Part shown: in pieces, positions 38,458-49,144 of the stretch | Layout of the letters: the number at the start of each line of letters is the position of its first letter | Numbering within the stretch: position 1 is the stretch's first letter | NCBI GenBank assembly: GCA_905221605.1 | Contig: CAJNDS010000269.1 | Span: forward strand, 822,828-886,827 | Source: Symbiodinium natans | Taxonomy: Eukaryota > Sar > Dinophyceae > Suessiales > Symbiodiniaceae | DNA length: 64,000 nucleotides | Direction: 5' to 3' | Translations under genes and position numbers: made by a program | The notes under the pieces: model-generated | The model's input: only the letters and a program-made list of their open reading frames with translations | The model's database searches: none | Told to the model about the DNA's origin: nothing

Positions 38458-38585
38458 CAAGATCCCGAAACCCTAAACCCTAAACCCTAAACCCTAAACC
38501 CTAAACCCTAAACCCTAAACCCTAAACCCTAAACCCTAAACCCTAAACCCTAAACCCTAAACCCTAAACGCACCGCAAGATCCCG
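38458..38585 (-). repeat. CCCTAAA array flanked by a 10-bp direct repeat
   Basis: CAAGATCCCG at 38458-38467 and 38576-38585 bracket about 15 units; similarity extends left for a further 7 bases with mismatches. Likely insertion with target duplication. Confidence 0.8.
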
Positions 38586-38589
38586 GAAC

Positions 38590-38655
38590 CCTAAACCTGA
38601 GGCATGGAGCCGACCGAGCCCTGGGAGGATGGGTTGGCGGCGTTCGTTACTCTAG
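38590..38655 (+). CDS. Predicted ankyrin-like exon
   Basis: LRHGADRALGGWVGGVRYS after CTGAG; the L..HGAD phrase fits the end of an ankyrin repeat. May continue the ankyrin gene at 34.4-36.5 kb. Confidence 0.35.
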   Translation, partial: PKPEAWSRPSPGRMGWRRSLL

Positions 38656-39185
38656 GGGGTTAGGCTACCTTGGGTATAGGGTTTAGGGTTTAGGGCTTAG
38701 GGTTTAGGGTTTAGGGTTTAGGGTTTAGGGTGTAGGGTTGAGGCCCCTGTTCAGGGCCTCAGCTATGGTATATTTCTTATCCCAACTATTCAGGGTTCTG
38801 GGTGATTGCCCCATGAGGGAACTACTGGAGCTTGTGCAATTGTTTAGGGTTTAGGGTTTAGGGTTTAGGGTTAAGCGCCTGGGATCGTTCTTCTGGGAGT
38901 CAAAAGCAAGATGAATCTGTGTGGGGGGAGGGCGCTGCCCTGTTTGGATTGATTCTCTACTTCCCCAAAACCATACCACCCAATAAAGCAAAGGCCCTTC
39001 GCTGGCAAAACGCGTTTAGGTTTGGCTTGCAGGCTCAACCGTGCTTTCAGACGGGGTTAGGGCTTTGGCAGCAATGAGGCCCTGTTGCAAAAGGAGTTTC
39101 GTAATGAGCAGGGTTCAAAATAGCCATTCTAGCCCAAGAGACCCTACATATACATGTGTAAATGCATACATAACGAAGATGTGTG

Positions 39186-39330
39186 AGTGTACGTGTGAAT
39201 ATATACATATCTATATATACATATATAGTTGTGTTTGTGTGTGTGTGTGTGTTTGTGTCTGTGTGTGTGTGTGTGTGTTCATCTAATAGTCCTTATATCT
39301 GTATGTGTGTATGCATGCATGGATGTATGT
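39186..39330 (+). repeat. TA and TG microsatellite
   Basis: Compound ATATAC then (TG)n with TTTG and TCTG interruptions. Confidence 0.9.
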
Positions 39331-39396
39331 AGGTAGCATGTCTGTTGTATGGAAAGGCATGTCATGAACCTTGCGTAAACCCCCAACTAACAAGTC

Positions 39397-39880
39397 TTCA
39401 TGGCCTTGCTTGCGTTTGTGCCGAGTCAGGATCCGTCAATGGCAGACCAACGTGCGGCCAAGAGCGCCATGGTGCCCTGGGCAGGTTTAGGGTTTATAGG
39501 GTTCAGGGTTTAGGGTTCAGGGTCTAGGGTTTAGGGTTTAGGGTTTAGGGGGGTTTGCGTCGACTCAGCTAGAATGCACGGCTTGGGGTTTTCACTTTAT
39601 TTCGGGGCTTAAGCAAGATGAAGCTCTGTAGGCTCTTTGTGTTGGGGCTTGAGGTTAGAGCTTGTTTCGGTTTTAGGGCGTTTTTCGGCTTCGCAGCGAC
39701 TAGGATTTAGGGTTACGAATTAGGATTAGTCTTCTTTAGGGCTGGGGCTTTTGGAAGTAAAGGCCGCTCAGCCTGCATCCCAGCTTTTGGCCGACGGCCG
39801 ATGGGAGGCGGACTACCTCCATGCCCTGGAGGAGACGCGGCGCGACCTCTTGCTATCTGAGGCCGCTTCAGCCAGGGGGC
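39397..39880 (+). CDS. Two predicted exons
   Basis: 39397-39486 (LLAFVPSQDPSMADQRAAKS, donor inside GGTTTAGGG) and 39750-39880 (EADYLHALEETRRDLLLSEA), the latter clearly protein-like and helical. Arrays lie after each. Product unknown. Confidence 0.45.
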
Positions 39881-39952
39881 TTTTAGGGTTTAGGGTTTAG
39901 GGTTTAGGGTTTAGGGTTTAGGGTTTAGGGTTTAGGGTTTAGGGTTTAGGGT
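39881..39952 (+). repeat. TTTAGGG array, about 10 units
   Basis: Directly follows the exon ending at about 39880 (GGGGGCTTTTAGGG). Confidence 0.95.
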
Positions 39953-39959
39953 TTCAGGC

Positions 39960-40420
39960 AGTTGGGCAGCCGTTGAGTTTGGCGGGGCTGTTTCCATCGT
40001 AAGAGCCTAATGATTATGGAGCACTTGGTAGGCTTCATAGGCAGTTTGCGAAAGGTAGGTTGGAGGGTATACTCGTGGTGCAATTTCTGGCCCAGGGGTC
40101 ATTCAGGTGAGGTCAGTTCAACGTAAGCCCTCGTAATGATGCGGAGCCGTTTAAGAATCATAAGACAGATTTAGGGTCTGGGGGGTTCTGCGCCAAGGTT
40201 TACAAAGGCATTTGATGACAGCTGCGCTATATCAAGGCATCCAAACACGTCCCTTCGAGGTTGTGTCTCTTAAGGGTTCTCATGTTCTCCTGATACGGCA
40301 ACCCTCACCCCTAAACCCGAAACCCTCAGCCCTAAACCCTCCATGCAGGCCCTCCACCCTCAACCCTCTCTTGAGGGGATGTTGAAAAAGGGTTCCTCCA
40401 AACTCCAGGTAGTTACAGCC
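39960..40420. other. No gene recognised
   Basis: Unique sequence with isolated CCCTAAA units near 40310-40340; likely intron. Confidence 0.4.
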
Positions 40421-40429
40421 GAGTCACTT

Positions 40430-40986
40430 TACTATAGGGTTGAGGGTTTAAATGCACTTGGCCAGGACAAGCATCAGTTCACGTGCCTCCACTACGCGGT
40501 GCGGGACGCGTATTCTGGTTGCTTTCAGCTTCTCAAGCCTCAGCCTTAGATGTGTCCGTGAATTGTTATTTCCCTCTCCAAAGAGGTGCTTTCTGAGTCT
40601 GATACCCTAAACCCGAATCCCTGAACCCAAAAAACTTTTAGACCGATCCAACCTGGCCAGGCTCCTGCTCACAAGCCTCTTCGAGTTCCCCAAGACGGGG
40701 GGCTCAGCACATTGTCGGAAGCATTCTGCATTTTCCTCGCGCTACTTTGGGTATGTTGCCGGCTGAAAGCGCCAAACAACCCTAAACCTTAAGCCTGAAG
40801 CCATAAGCCATAAACCCTAAACCCTAAACCCTAAACCCTAAACCCTAAACCCTAAACCCTAAACCCTAAACCCTAACTTAGCGAGGGGCCGGGAGATCGA
40901 CGACATCATGACGAGCAAGCTCTTCGAGATTCCGCACGGGTGGGGAGTTCCCGGTACGCTGAAGATCTCATCCGTGCATGGAGGAC
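40430..40986 (+). CDS. Ankyrin-like exons
   Basis: About 40450-40520 reads DKHQFTCLHYAVRDA, an ankyrin TxLHYA helix. About 40640-40773 reads NLARLLLTSLFEFPKTGG, which fits the second helix. 40879-40986 reads GREIDDIMTSKLFEIPHGWG after a CCCTAAA array (40815-40875). Probably one gene. Confidence 0.45.
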
Positions 40987-41019
40987 GCAGTCTAGAGTCC
41001 ATGCTTTACATTACAATAT

Positions 41020-41150
41020 ACACATACATGTGTATACTTATACTATTAATGATAAATATATATATATATACACATATATATATATATGTATACTCTATAT
41101 ATATATATATATATGTATACACATATATATATATATATCTACACTATAAA
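41020..41150. repeat. TA microsatellite
   Basis: ATATATAC/GTATATAT units. Confidence 0.9.
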
Positions 41151-41683
41151 CATGATGTCGTTTTGGCTGTCTCTACGGAGGCCCGGTCTCATGAAGCTTC
41201 TTGCTGGGTATTTGCTGGAAGAGGAGGCCGGAAGGTGTCTCACGTAGGCTTCCCCAAGTTCAAAAGTTCAAAGTCGAGCAGGGCCCTTATTTCGGGTTTG
41301 GGGTTTAGGGTTTAGGGTTTAGGGTTGAGGGTTGAGGGTTTAGGGCTTAGGTGGCTAAATCCCTGAAGACTGGTTATAGGCCTCTGCTTGTACCGCTCTG
41401 CTTGCATGGTCGGATGCCTCCTGTTCAGTTCCCTATGAGATGGTCCCTAAACCCTAAACTCTAAATCAACCCGCACATCCTCACAACCCTCAACCCCCTG
41501 AAGCCCTCGCAACCCTGAAAAACCCCAAGGCCGCCCCCAACCATGCGAAGAACGTGGCCCTAAAACCCTCCAAACTCCCCCAAACCCCCAAAACCGCAAA
41601 CCCTAACCCTGAACCCTAACCCTAAACCCTAAACCCTAAACCCTAAACCCTAAACCCTATAAACCCTAATCCCTAAATTCCTG

Positions 41684-41780
41684 TGATTTCGTGATGTTTT
41701 CGCCGCGTAGCCATCGGGCTCGGGGATCCGACGTCTCCTTGACAGCCTTGAGCCGAGCCATCTCAGGCCACTCAGTGCAG
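41684..41780 (+). CDS. Predicted exon
   Basis: SHRARGSDVSLTALSRAISG ending GTGCAG|GTTTAGGG; the donor is the first telomeric unit. Product unknown. Confidence 0.4.
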
Positions 41781-41839
41781 GTTTAGGGTTTAGGGTTTAG
41801 GGTGTAGGGTGTAGGGTTTAGGGTTCAGGATTTGGGGTT

Positions 41840-42450
41840 TTGGGTTTTGGGGTTTTGGGTTTTGGGCTCAGGGGGTTTCGGACAGTTTTGGATTCAGGGT
41901 CTGAGGTTCTGGGTTAGGGTTTAGGGTTCAGGCTATGTGGGATGCAGGGTTATACGGTTTATTCACAGGGTTGATGGCGCAAACCCTCAAAGCTACACCC
42001 GGTACCCCACCCCCATCCCCCCCCCTCCTCCCTTAAGGACCCTGTCGTTAAGGCCTCGGGGGCGGAAGGGAAGGCATCCTCTGACAAGAGCTTCGAGGGC
42101 TTTAGCGCTTAGGACTGAGGTGAAGGAGTCCAAGCACAGCAGATGCGTTGCCGAAGCCCCAACATACGATCATCCCTAAACCCTACTGTAAACCCCATTA
42201 TGCGCTATAAGTCCTCCTTTTCGGATCCTCCGAAAGAGACAAAAATCTTAAAATGCGAGAGCCCTGCTTAGAGCGCCCTACACCCTCAACCCTAAGCCCT
42301 AAACCCGTGCTTTCGTTTTTCTAAACTGTTATTGTTGTTATATGAGTTGTCAGATGTTATTGCTACTGGTCATCGTCGTACCTCTCACTTCGTTGTCGCT
42401 GTGTTCTACCTCTGTAGATCCTCGTACTTGCAGTTCGCAGTAACCCTAAA
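41840..42450. other. TTTTGGG variants, then unique sequence
   Basis: 41835-41900 has TTTTGGG units. A weak open segment (TEVKESKHSRCVAEA) lies at about 42115-42160. 42310-42430 is a degenerate TTATTG/GTC-type tract. Nothing firm. Confidence 0.4.
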
Positions 42451-42509
42451 CCGGAAACCTGAAACCTGAAACCCTAAACCCTAAACCCCAAATCCTGAAC
42501 CCTGAACTG

Positions 42510-42605
42510 AACCCTAAACCCTAAACCCTAAACCCTAAACCCTAAACCCTAAACCCTAAACCCTAAACCCTAAACCCTAAACCCTAAACCCTAAACCCTA
42601 AACCC
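42510..42605 (-). repeat. CCCTAAA array, about 13 units
   Basis: Immediately upstream of the eL21 gene; ends 50 bp before its ATG. Confidence 0.95.
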
Positions 42606-42657
42606 TGAACCAACCGACCTGACATCCCCTATCTGGGGCTGGAGGAGTTGCGGAGCG

Positions 42658-45600
42658 ATGGGTAAGACGCGCGTCATCTCGAAGGGCTACCGCCACGGAA
42701 CCCGCGACAAGCAACTTTGCCTTGTTGGAACCCAGGACATGTGGGACTCTTTTGGGTTTAGGGTTTAGGGTTTAGGGTTTCGGGTTTAGGGTTTAGGGTT
42801 TAGGGAATTTCGGAGCAATTGCGCGCAGGTTCTGAATTGAACCATGGAAGTTTGGCATACATGCGGCTGGTTTTTCCCCCAAAACAGCGTAGTCGTGAGA
42901 ATGCACGAGCCGCCGAGCTCCGAGCTTGCCTCCTCGCTGTTTCTTGTGGTGCCAGCCGTTGTGGGACATATTCATTATGTTAGATATCATTCATGAATTC
43001 TATGATATTGTATTATAGCATCATGAGAGTATTGAATGTTCCGGGTCTCTGCGACCCTTGTGGGAAGCCCTAGAAACCCTAAGGGCGTTGAGCCCTGGAA
43101 TCCCTAACCCTAAACCCCGTAATCCCGAAACCCTGAACCCTGTAATCCCTGAACACAAAAACTCTATAAACCCTAAAGCCTCTAATCCCTAAACCGATTT
43201 TTTTGACAAACCAGGGCCTCATCGCTAAACCCTGTTATAAACCCTAATTCCGAGCTTAGGGTTGTCCCTGAAACTCTAGACCCCGAGCCTGGACAAGCAC
43301 CTGCCAACAAGGTATTCCAAGAAGTACCGCACCAAGGGCAGGCTGCGTGGGTTGCATCAAGAGGGTTTGGGGTTTAGGGTTTAGGCTCTTGTCATAGTAT
43401 ACATAGTCCTGCGCACATTGCCTGACCTCTCCGCCGTGCCTAGACATGTTCAGAGTCTACAGAGACCAATGTCTGCAGACCTGGCATCGCCCGCTACCTC
43501 GTGAACTTCAAGCGTGGAGACTACGTCGACATCGTGGCAGATCCCTCCATCCAGAAAGGCCGAACAATAACGCAGCTGAGCCTGGCAAAACATATGTCTA
43601 TAACCACTATGCGTAATAGAATTCTTTCGTACAATATATGATATCCTTTTACTAGACTGCATACTATAAAAAAAGCATGTAGCATACAGTATGTAGTAAA
43701 GGATCCATACTCGCTCTTTACAGATTTCCATTCTGTAAATATTCTCCACCTCCGGAAGGCTTGCCATATTCCTTGTACCATGGCCGCACTGGCATTGTCT
43801 TCAACGTCAACCGCAACGCCCTGGGCCGACGCCTCAAAGGGCCGAGCCTACCGCAAGCGAGGCACAAGTGGGGCTACAGGGGGCTACAGCTAGCGACGCA
43901 GCTGTGTCTCCCTGAGCGCTAGTAAGTATAGGGTTGGTCCAGAGTTTCAAAAAAAAAAACAAAGGCCCCTAAACCCTAAACCCTACTCAAAGCCCTGAGC
44001 CCTATACCTTTATGGCTTAGGGTTTCGGGCTTAGGGATGTTTAGAACCCAGAGCCCCAAGACCCCAAACCCTAAACCCTGAACCCCCATCTCCGCTTGCC
44101 GAGGTGTGGAGATCACCAAGATTGTTGGCAACCGCCAGCTGCGAAAGCGGATCCACGTGCAGGGCCCTCATCCCTCGGAACCGAAGGAGTCCGTGGATCT
44201 AAGCCCCGAAGGTAGGGTTTAGGGTTTAGGGTTTAGGGTTTAGGGTTTAGGGTTTAGGGTTTAGGGTTTAGGGCTTAGGGTTTAGGGTTTAGGGTTTAGG
44301 GTTTAGGGTTTAGGGTTTAGGGTTTAGGGTTCTAAACATCCCCAAGCCTGAAACCCTAAGCCCCAAACATCCCTCAGCCAAGCCGAAGTTGTTCAAGAGC
44401 CGGCTCCTGTAGATGGATGAAAATTCTCTGACTACCCAATCCAGAAGCCCTTTGGGGCTTTGGGGAGGGTGGGGGGGGGGGGGGGGTGTGTTGTTTCGGA
44501 TGATGCTTTATGGGGATGATGGCTTTATGGTCCCTATAGTGGGTGCCTTCATAGTAGCATCCCTTGTAAAGAGGGTTCTAATCCCTAAGCCCTGTAAGAG
44601 TGGTTGTGTTTAGGGTCTAGGGTCTACCCTCAGGCTCCTACGTAGTACCTTTTTGGGGTAGTATACCAGAATCCCCTATAACTAACCCAAAAAGGAACTA
44701 CATGGGAGCCTGTGGGTCTAGGGTTTAGGGTCTAAACCCTAAACCCTAAACCCTAAACCCTAAACCCTAAACCCTAAACCCTAAACCCTAAACCCTCAAA
44801 AGAGCCTCAGAGGCTCTGAAGCCCAAAGCGCCGCCCCTCTGAAGGCGCATCGAGCACGTGCGCAAGTCGCGCTGCAACGAGGCAGCCCCCGTAAGGTTTT
44901 GGGTTTAGGGTTTGGGGTTTGGGGTTTGGGGTTTAGGGTTTTGGGGTTTGGGGTTTAGCGTTTAGGAACCCCAAGAATGGGAGGGGAGGGGGGGTGTTCT
45001 TCGCTAGGTGCCTACCTTCCATGAACACCCCTCATTTAAGGACCCCATAGAAGAAGCCTAGGTTTTAGGGTCGAAAGGGTTGAGGCTTGCATGCTAAGGT
45101 TGCGAAACACCTTGCAGTGCAGGAGTTTTAGGTCCTAGGTATCCTCTACGAAAAGTGTCATGTGCTACGGAAACCCTAAAGTCTTGATTTCCAACTCAGT
45201 AAACCCTCCTCTTTTGAGTTTAGGGTTTAAACGCTTTAAACTCATCACCCTACTTCATCACAGGCCTTCAAGAAGCGCGTGAAGGAGAACGACCGCAAGA
45301 AGCAGCAGGTGCAGCTTCGGATCTTGTCATCGGGTTTCGGGTTTAGGGTTTAGGATTTATGGTTTAGGGTTTAGGGTTTAGGGTACCCAGGTCAGTCTAA
45401 CCCACCTTAGCATACCTTAAAGTTCCGTATCTAGTGATTCCTCAATGAGGGGTACTAGGCTCTGTAGGTACGACAACTGCAAGATTTCGTGAGTCAGATC
45501 AATAGTTGAGGAATCTTGCGATGCCTGTTTGTACCGTTGAGTTCTTTTGCAACTCACCGCGTCATTCACGGATGTTAATGGTAACCGTCTGGCTGCACTC

Positions 45601-45883
45601 GGCCTGACGGGGGTTGATTCTGGAATTACATCAAAAAGATCGATGGGTTCTCTACCCCTAAACCCTGAACCCTAAACCCTAGTTGAACCCGAAACCCTTC
45701 AAACCCCAAAATCTGAACGTTAATACCCTAAACCCTAGCTGAACCCGAATCCCAAACCCTGAACCTCGAAAACCCTAAACCCTAGTTGAACCCGAACCCC
45801 TTTGAACCATAAACCTGTTTCAGGCCAAGCTAGAGGGCAAGTCCATCGTGGTGAAGCGCCAGCCCGTGGGGCGGGAGGCTTAG
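42658..45883 (+). CDS. RPL21: Ribosomal protein eL21 (large subunit), eight exons
   Basis: Structural protein of the cytosolic 60S subunit. Exons: 42658-42710, 43312-43341, 43479-43558, 43759-43824, 44104-44158, 44845-44881, 45264-45308, 45824-45883. They total 426 nt, 141 residues plus TAG, with the frame intact across every join. Family segments in order: MGKTRVISKGYRHGTRDK, ARYLVNFKRGDYVDIVAD, YHGRTGIVFNVNRNALG, VEITKIVGNRQLRKRIHV, RIEHVRKSRCNEAFKKRVKE and KSIVVKRQPVGREA. Introns 1-6 have GC donors and intron 7 GT; all acceptors are AG, six of seven followed by G. Telomere-type repeat occurs in at least introns 1, 2, 4, 5, 6 and 7; intron 5 also holds a family A hairpin. Intron 3 is AT-rich with none. 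Slightly shorter than the usual 160 residues, mostly at the C-terminus. Confidence 0.93.
44215..44332 (+). repeat. TTTAGGG array, about 17 units, in eL21 intron 5
   Basis: Near-perfect heptamers with one TTAGGGC variant, starting 55 bp after the exon ending at 44158. A securely intronic telomeric array. Confidence 0.95.
44464..44486 (+). repeat. G run
   Basis: About 17 consecutive G in eL21 intron 5. Confidence 0.9.
44626..44717. mobile_element. Hairpin element, family A, in eL21 intron 5
   Basis: ACCCTCAGGCTCCTACGTAG and CTACATGGGAGCCTGTGGGT; inner arms TACCTTTTTGGGGTAGTATA / CTAACCCAAAAAGGAA. Flanked on both sides by GGTCTAGGG, i.e. inserted within telomere-like sequence. Confidence 0.85.
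44720..44797 (-). repeat. CCCTAAA array in eL21 intron 5, opposite orientation
   Basis: About ten units beginning TTTAGGGTCTAAACCC: a head-to-head switch from the G-rich to the C-rich sense. Confidence 0.95.
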
Positions 45884-45964
45884 TCTTTAGGGCTCAAGGG
45901 GCCTTAGGGTTTAGGGTTGAGGGATTGGAGGTTAGAAGTACTCTGATATCTGCATCTGCATATT

Positions 45965-46275
45965 ACATATATATATATATGTATGTATATACATATACTC
46001 GTAAACAGGTTCGTTGGATTGGGATTATAAGCGTTTGTACGTACATATGCATATGTGGGTGCGACCGGAAGTATCCTCCTGCCAACCCCACATCATGGGT
46101 GAACCTTCAAGTAGGGCCACGTCTTGCCACGCGCATGAGAGGCATGCCGGCAGGGTTTGGGGTTTGGGGTTTGGGGTTTAGGGTTAGGGTTTAGGGTTCA
46201 GGGTTTAGGGTTCGGGGCTTAGGGTTCAGGGTTCAGGGTTTAGGGTTTAGGGTTCAGGGTTTAGGGTTTAGGGTA
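45965..46275. repeat. TA microsatellite and TTTAGGG-variant array
   Basis: 45965-46000 (TA)n; 46153-46275 telomeric units with TTTGGGG, TTCAGGG and TTAGGG variants. Confidence 0.85.
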
Positions 46276-46439
46276 GCGGGCAGGGAAGGCGAAGGCAGCG
46301 GCAGCGGGCGTACCACCTCAACGTAGTTCGAGGATTTGCAGCGAACATGGTGCTACAGTCTACAGTCCCCTTAGCCAGGAGTGTATCGGAGAGTATGCAT
46401 ACAATGATGTATGTACGTACTAATGCATTTATGTGTTTA

Positions 46440-46635
46440 TACACATGTATGTATGTTGAGAGAGAGAGAGACACACACATACCCAAAGGTATGTTTTCAA
46501 AGTATATACATAGAGACAGAGAGAGGCCCAAAGGCATGTCAGCAAAGCTGCTTGTACTACCTGTATATACATATAGAGAGAGAGAGAGAGAGGCCCAAAG
46601 GTATGTTAACAAAGCTGCTTGTACTACCTGTAGGG
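46440..46635 (+). repeat. Tandem unit of about 75 bp built on GA microsatellite
   Basis: GCTGCTTGTACTACCTGTA occurs at about 46547 and 46611, each preceded by GAGAGAGGCCCAAAGGYATG; a third, more diverged unit precedes them. Confidence 0.8.
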
Positions 46636-46639
46636 GGGG

Positions 46640-47521
46640 GGGGGTAGAGAGGCAAGGAAGGAAGGGTCCCGCCCGTGGCTCCCAAGGCCCAAGGAGAAGA
46701 AGATGGTGGAGGCCAACCCGGATGAGGTTGAGGCCTCGCGATGCGCAAGTGTTTACTGGTTCTGACCTGGACGCCCGAAAGGATCCAAAAAAGGTGGAAC
46801 CCCCAACTAGTATCCTGCACTACTCGTGGCTCACTTTTAGGAACCCTTAAGGGAATCTAACTTTTGGATCCTCCCGATCGCACCTTGTCCTGTGGTAAAG
46901 TTGTAATTTTTGTTTCAGGAGGACTAGGACAGGCAGCTACTTCGGTGCACTGTTGTTGAGAGGTCCTGGCACCCCTGCCCTTCGTGGAGAACTACTTCTG
47001 AGACTGGCAGACCGAGACCAGTGGCCGGCCCCTGTGGAGAAAGTTGGCGATGCCTTGGCACGTGAAGGACCCTAAGCACTGAACCGACGCTGAACTAGGG
47101 TTTAGGGTTTAGGGTTTAAAGGGTTCACGGCGTGCCCCTCGAACAGCGACAGCAGGTTGCCGCCATTGCCCACCAGCACATTAAGCGGCCAGGAGCACAG
47201 GGCCACACCGGATCTCACTGTACTGTCAGTGATGCTGCTATCTTCTTCATGAGACGTCAGAACCTTATAGATATATGTGTGTGTGTGTAGATGTATCAGT
47301 ATATATATATATACATATATATATATATTAACACATGTCTTGCCGTTACTCATCTTTGTCTTGGTATGGTTTTTGGCGTTTATGGTTATTACCGAATGTT
47401 AGCTCTGTTGTTGTTCACCATGCTTCTCAATGGGATCGGGATTACGTGCTTCCTTGTGTTGCAGCAAGGTCACAGGATCTCTCGCTACAGATCGCCAACC
47501 ATCGTGACATCCAAGGCCCCA
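46640..47521 (+). CDS. Exon cluster of unknown gene(s)
   Basis: 46655-46765 (PRPKEKKMVEANPDEVEASR); 46919-47075 (SYFGALLLRGPGTPALRGEL onward, stop TAA), after TTTTTGTTTCAG; 47118-47262 (LEQRQQVAAIAHQHIKRPGA); 47398-47521 (DYVLPCVAARSQDLSLQIAN). A family G element lies between the first two. Because the second ends in a stop, at least two genes are likely. Confidence 0.4.
46776..46885. mobile_element. Family G element
   Basis: GAAAGGATCCAAAAAAGGTG and CTAACTTTTGGATCCTCCCG; internal CTTTTAGGAACCCTTAAGGG shared with 18729. Confidence 0.75.
47265..47330. repeat. TG/TA microsatellite
   Basis: GTGTGTGTG then ATATATATAC units. Confidence 0.9.
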
Positions 47522-47639
47522 GCTCACTCTGCAGTTGGCCCACCCTTCCCTATAACCCCTATACGTCCTATAAACCCTACAAACCCTGTAAACCCTACAA
47601 GCTCATAAGCTCACACGTCGGCAATTGGCCCTAAGGTGT

Positions 47640-48056
47640 TTTTGCAGGTGCCATGTTGGCTTACCTATAAAAAAAGTGCCACGCCTGCCAGCGTTTCTTG
47701 AAAAGAGGTGTTCGGGAAAGTGGTTTAAGGGTCTTGTGTTCGTGGAGCGTAAAAGTTAAGGCAACGACCTGGAGCGTCTTTTCAGCAACTCTTCGCCCAG
47801 TGCTTGCTGAAGACTGCGTTTGGTGGCAGCTGTGAACGCCACACATGGCAGCAGAAGTACTGACGCAGACGCGGGTTGACAACGTTCTTGTTCTGGCTGT
47901 GAACCGTGGCCGGAATGCCGTTATCTGATCACGCACTAAGTGCCCACGAGGATGCATCGCGTTGCTTTCTTGGTCTTCTTGACGAGCTCTGCGTGGAAAT
48001 CACCACGACAAAAGGATAAAACTAAACCAACCAGCAAAGGCACAGACCAGGCATCA
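47640..48056. other. No firm gene
   Basis: A short frame at 47845 (AAEVLTQTRVDNVLVLAVNR) is protein-like, but its splice context is unclear. Confidence 0.3.
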
Positions 48057-48716
48057 TGAACTTCCGTGAAGTCGAAGTTGCGGAAGCCAAGAGACCAGTA
48101 GGAACATCTCTGCGAAGCAGAAGCAGAGTCGGCACTGGAAGACGTCGGAGGCAGACAGGTTTAGGGTTCAGGGTACGGAAAGCAAAAGAGAAGCCAAGCT
48201 TCGGGAAGCGGTCAACTTGATCAAAGGAAGCAACACGGAGTGGCGCCGGACACCAACGTGCCTCGCCCCATAAGCCCTATAAACCTATAAACCTTGTAAA
48301 CACTAGTAAACCCCACATAAACCCCTTAAACCCTAAGCCCATCCGAATGCTGCAGATGTGGCTTCCAGGTGTGACGCCCCTCCACCATGCCTCAGCGATG
48401 GGAAACTACCGAGCGGCTCAGGCCAAACACGCGGGCGCTTGTCAAGCAGAGTGGGCGACAGACCCTTATGTGAGTAGTTCTCTAAATTTGGTTCCCTTTT
48501 GGTGTCCCTATGTGCTAGGACACCTTCTGAAAAGGTCACCCCAAAGGGACCTGCAATTTTCGGGAGCTACCCATGCGTGCTCACCTGCAGGTCCTCGTTG
48601 CTCATGGTGCTGACAGATTTGCCAAGGTGCCATGCGGCGAGCGTGCTTACAAGCGTGACCGTGTCAGTTGTTCACAGCTTGGGCAGGGAGTTGCCGAAAC
48701 CCTGAACCCTAGACTT
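48057..48716 (+). CDS. Ankyrin-repeat protein, partial
   Basis: 48057-48159 may be the first exon (ATG; NFREVEVAEAKRPVG; ends ACAG|GTTTAGGG). 48180-48259 reads KREAKLREAVNLIKGSNTEW. 48356-48421 reads VTPLHHASAMGNYRAAQ and ends CAG|GC; 48591 onward reads VLVAHGADRFAKVPCGERAY. The last two join in phase 0 to a complete ankyrin repeat (TPLHHASAMGNYRAAQ+VLVAHGAD), again with a GC donor. The 169-bp intron (48422-48590) is mostly one hairpin element. Confidence 0.6.
48473..48578. mobile_element. Hairpin element, family N, making up most of an ankyrin intron
   Basis: GTAGTTCTCTAAATTTGGTT and its partner ending TTTTCGGGAGCTAC; inner CCCTTTTGGTG / CACCCCAAAGGG. Confidence 0.75.
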
Positions 48717-48832
48717 CTTAAGCCTTAAGCCCGCAACCTCAAGCCCTAAACCCTACACCCTTAACCCTGAAACATCAGCCCTAAACCCTAGACCCTTAAA
48801 CCCTCCACCCACTGACCATTGGCAACTTGCTG

Positions 48833-48938
48833 GGCCAAGACTCACTGGTTCTGAACGGGGACTACTAGTTTTGCATCCATAATTACCGGCCAAGACTCAC
48901 TGGTTCCGGGGACTACTAGTTTTGCATCCATAATTACC
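48833..48938 (+). repeat. Tandem duplication of about 55 bp
   Basis: GGCCAAGACTCACTGGTTC..TTTTGCATCCATAATTACC occurs twice; the second copy lacks four bases (TGAA). Confidence 0.9.
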
Positions 48939-49144
48939 GCGTGCTTCTTATCTTACATTCTGGATCAGCTTCCCGTGAACCCAGGCCATTTTGCCGGACG
49001 CACAAGGAGCAGAGGCATATCTGCAATGGCTTCGGGTGACGCAGATCTTTGCATGTTCTGATGGTAATGCCATGTTTCAGAGGAGTTCATAACACCAACC
49101 CTTGAAACCTTAACCCTTCTTCGATCATGTACCAAGAGCAGCAA

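Noticed and set aside
47102-47353. Minus-strand exon (GVALCSWPLNVLVGNGG)
   Set aside because: The + strand over the same bases is also fully open and more protein-like, and no other minus-strand gene is present.
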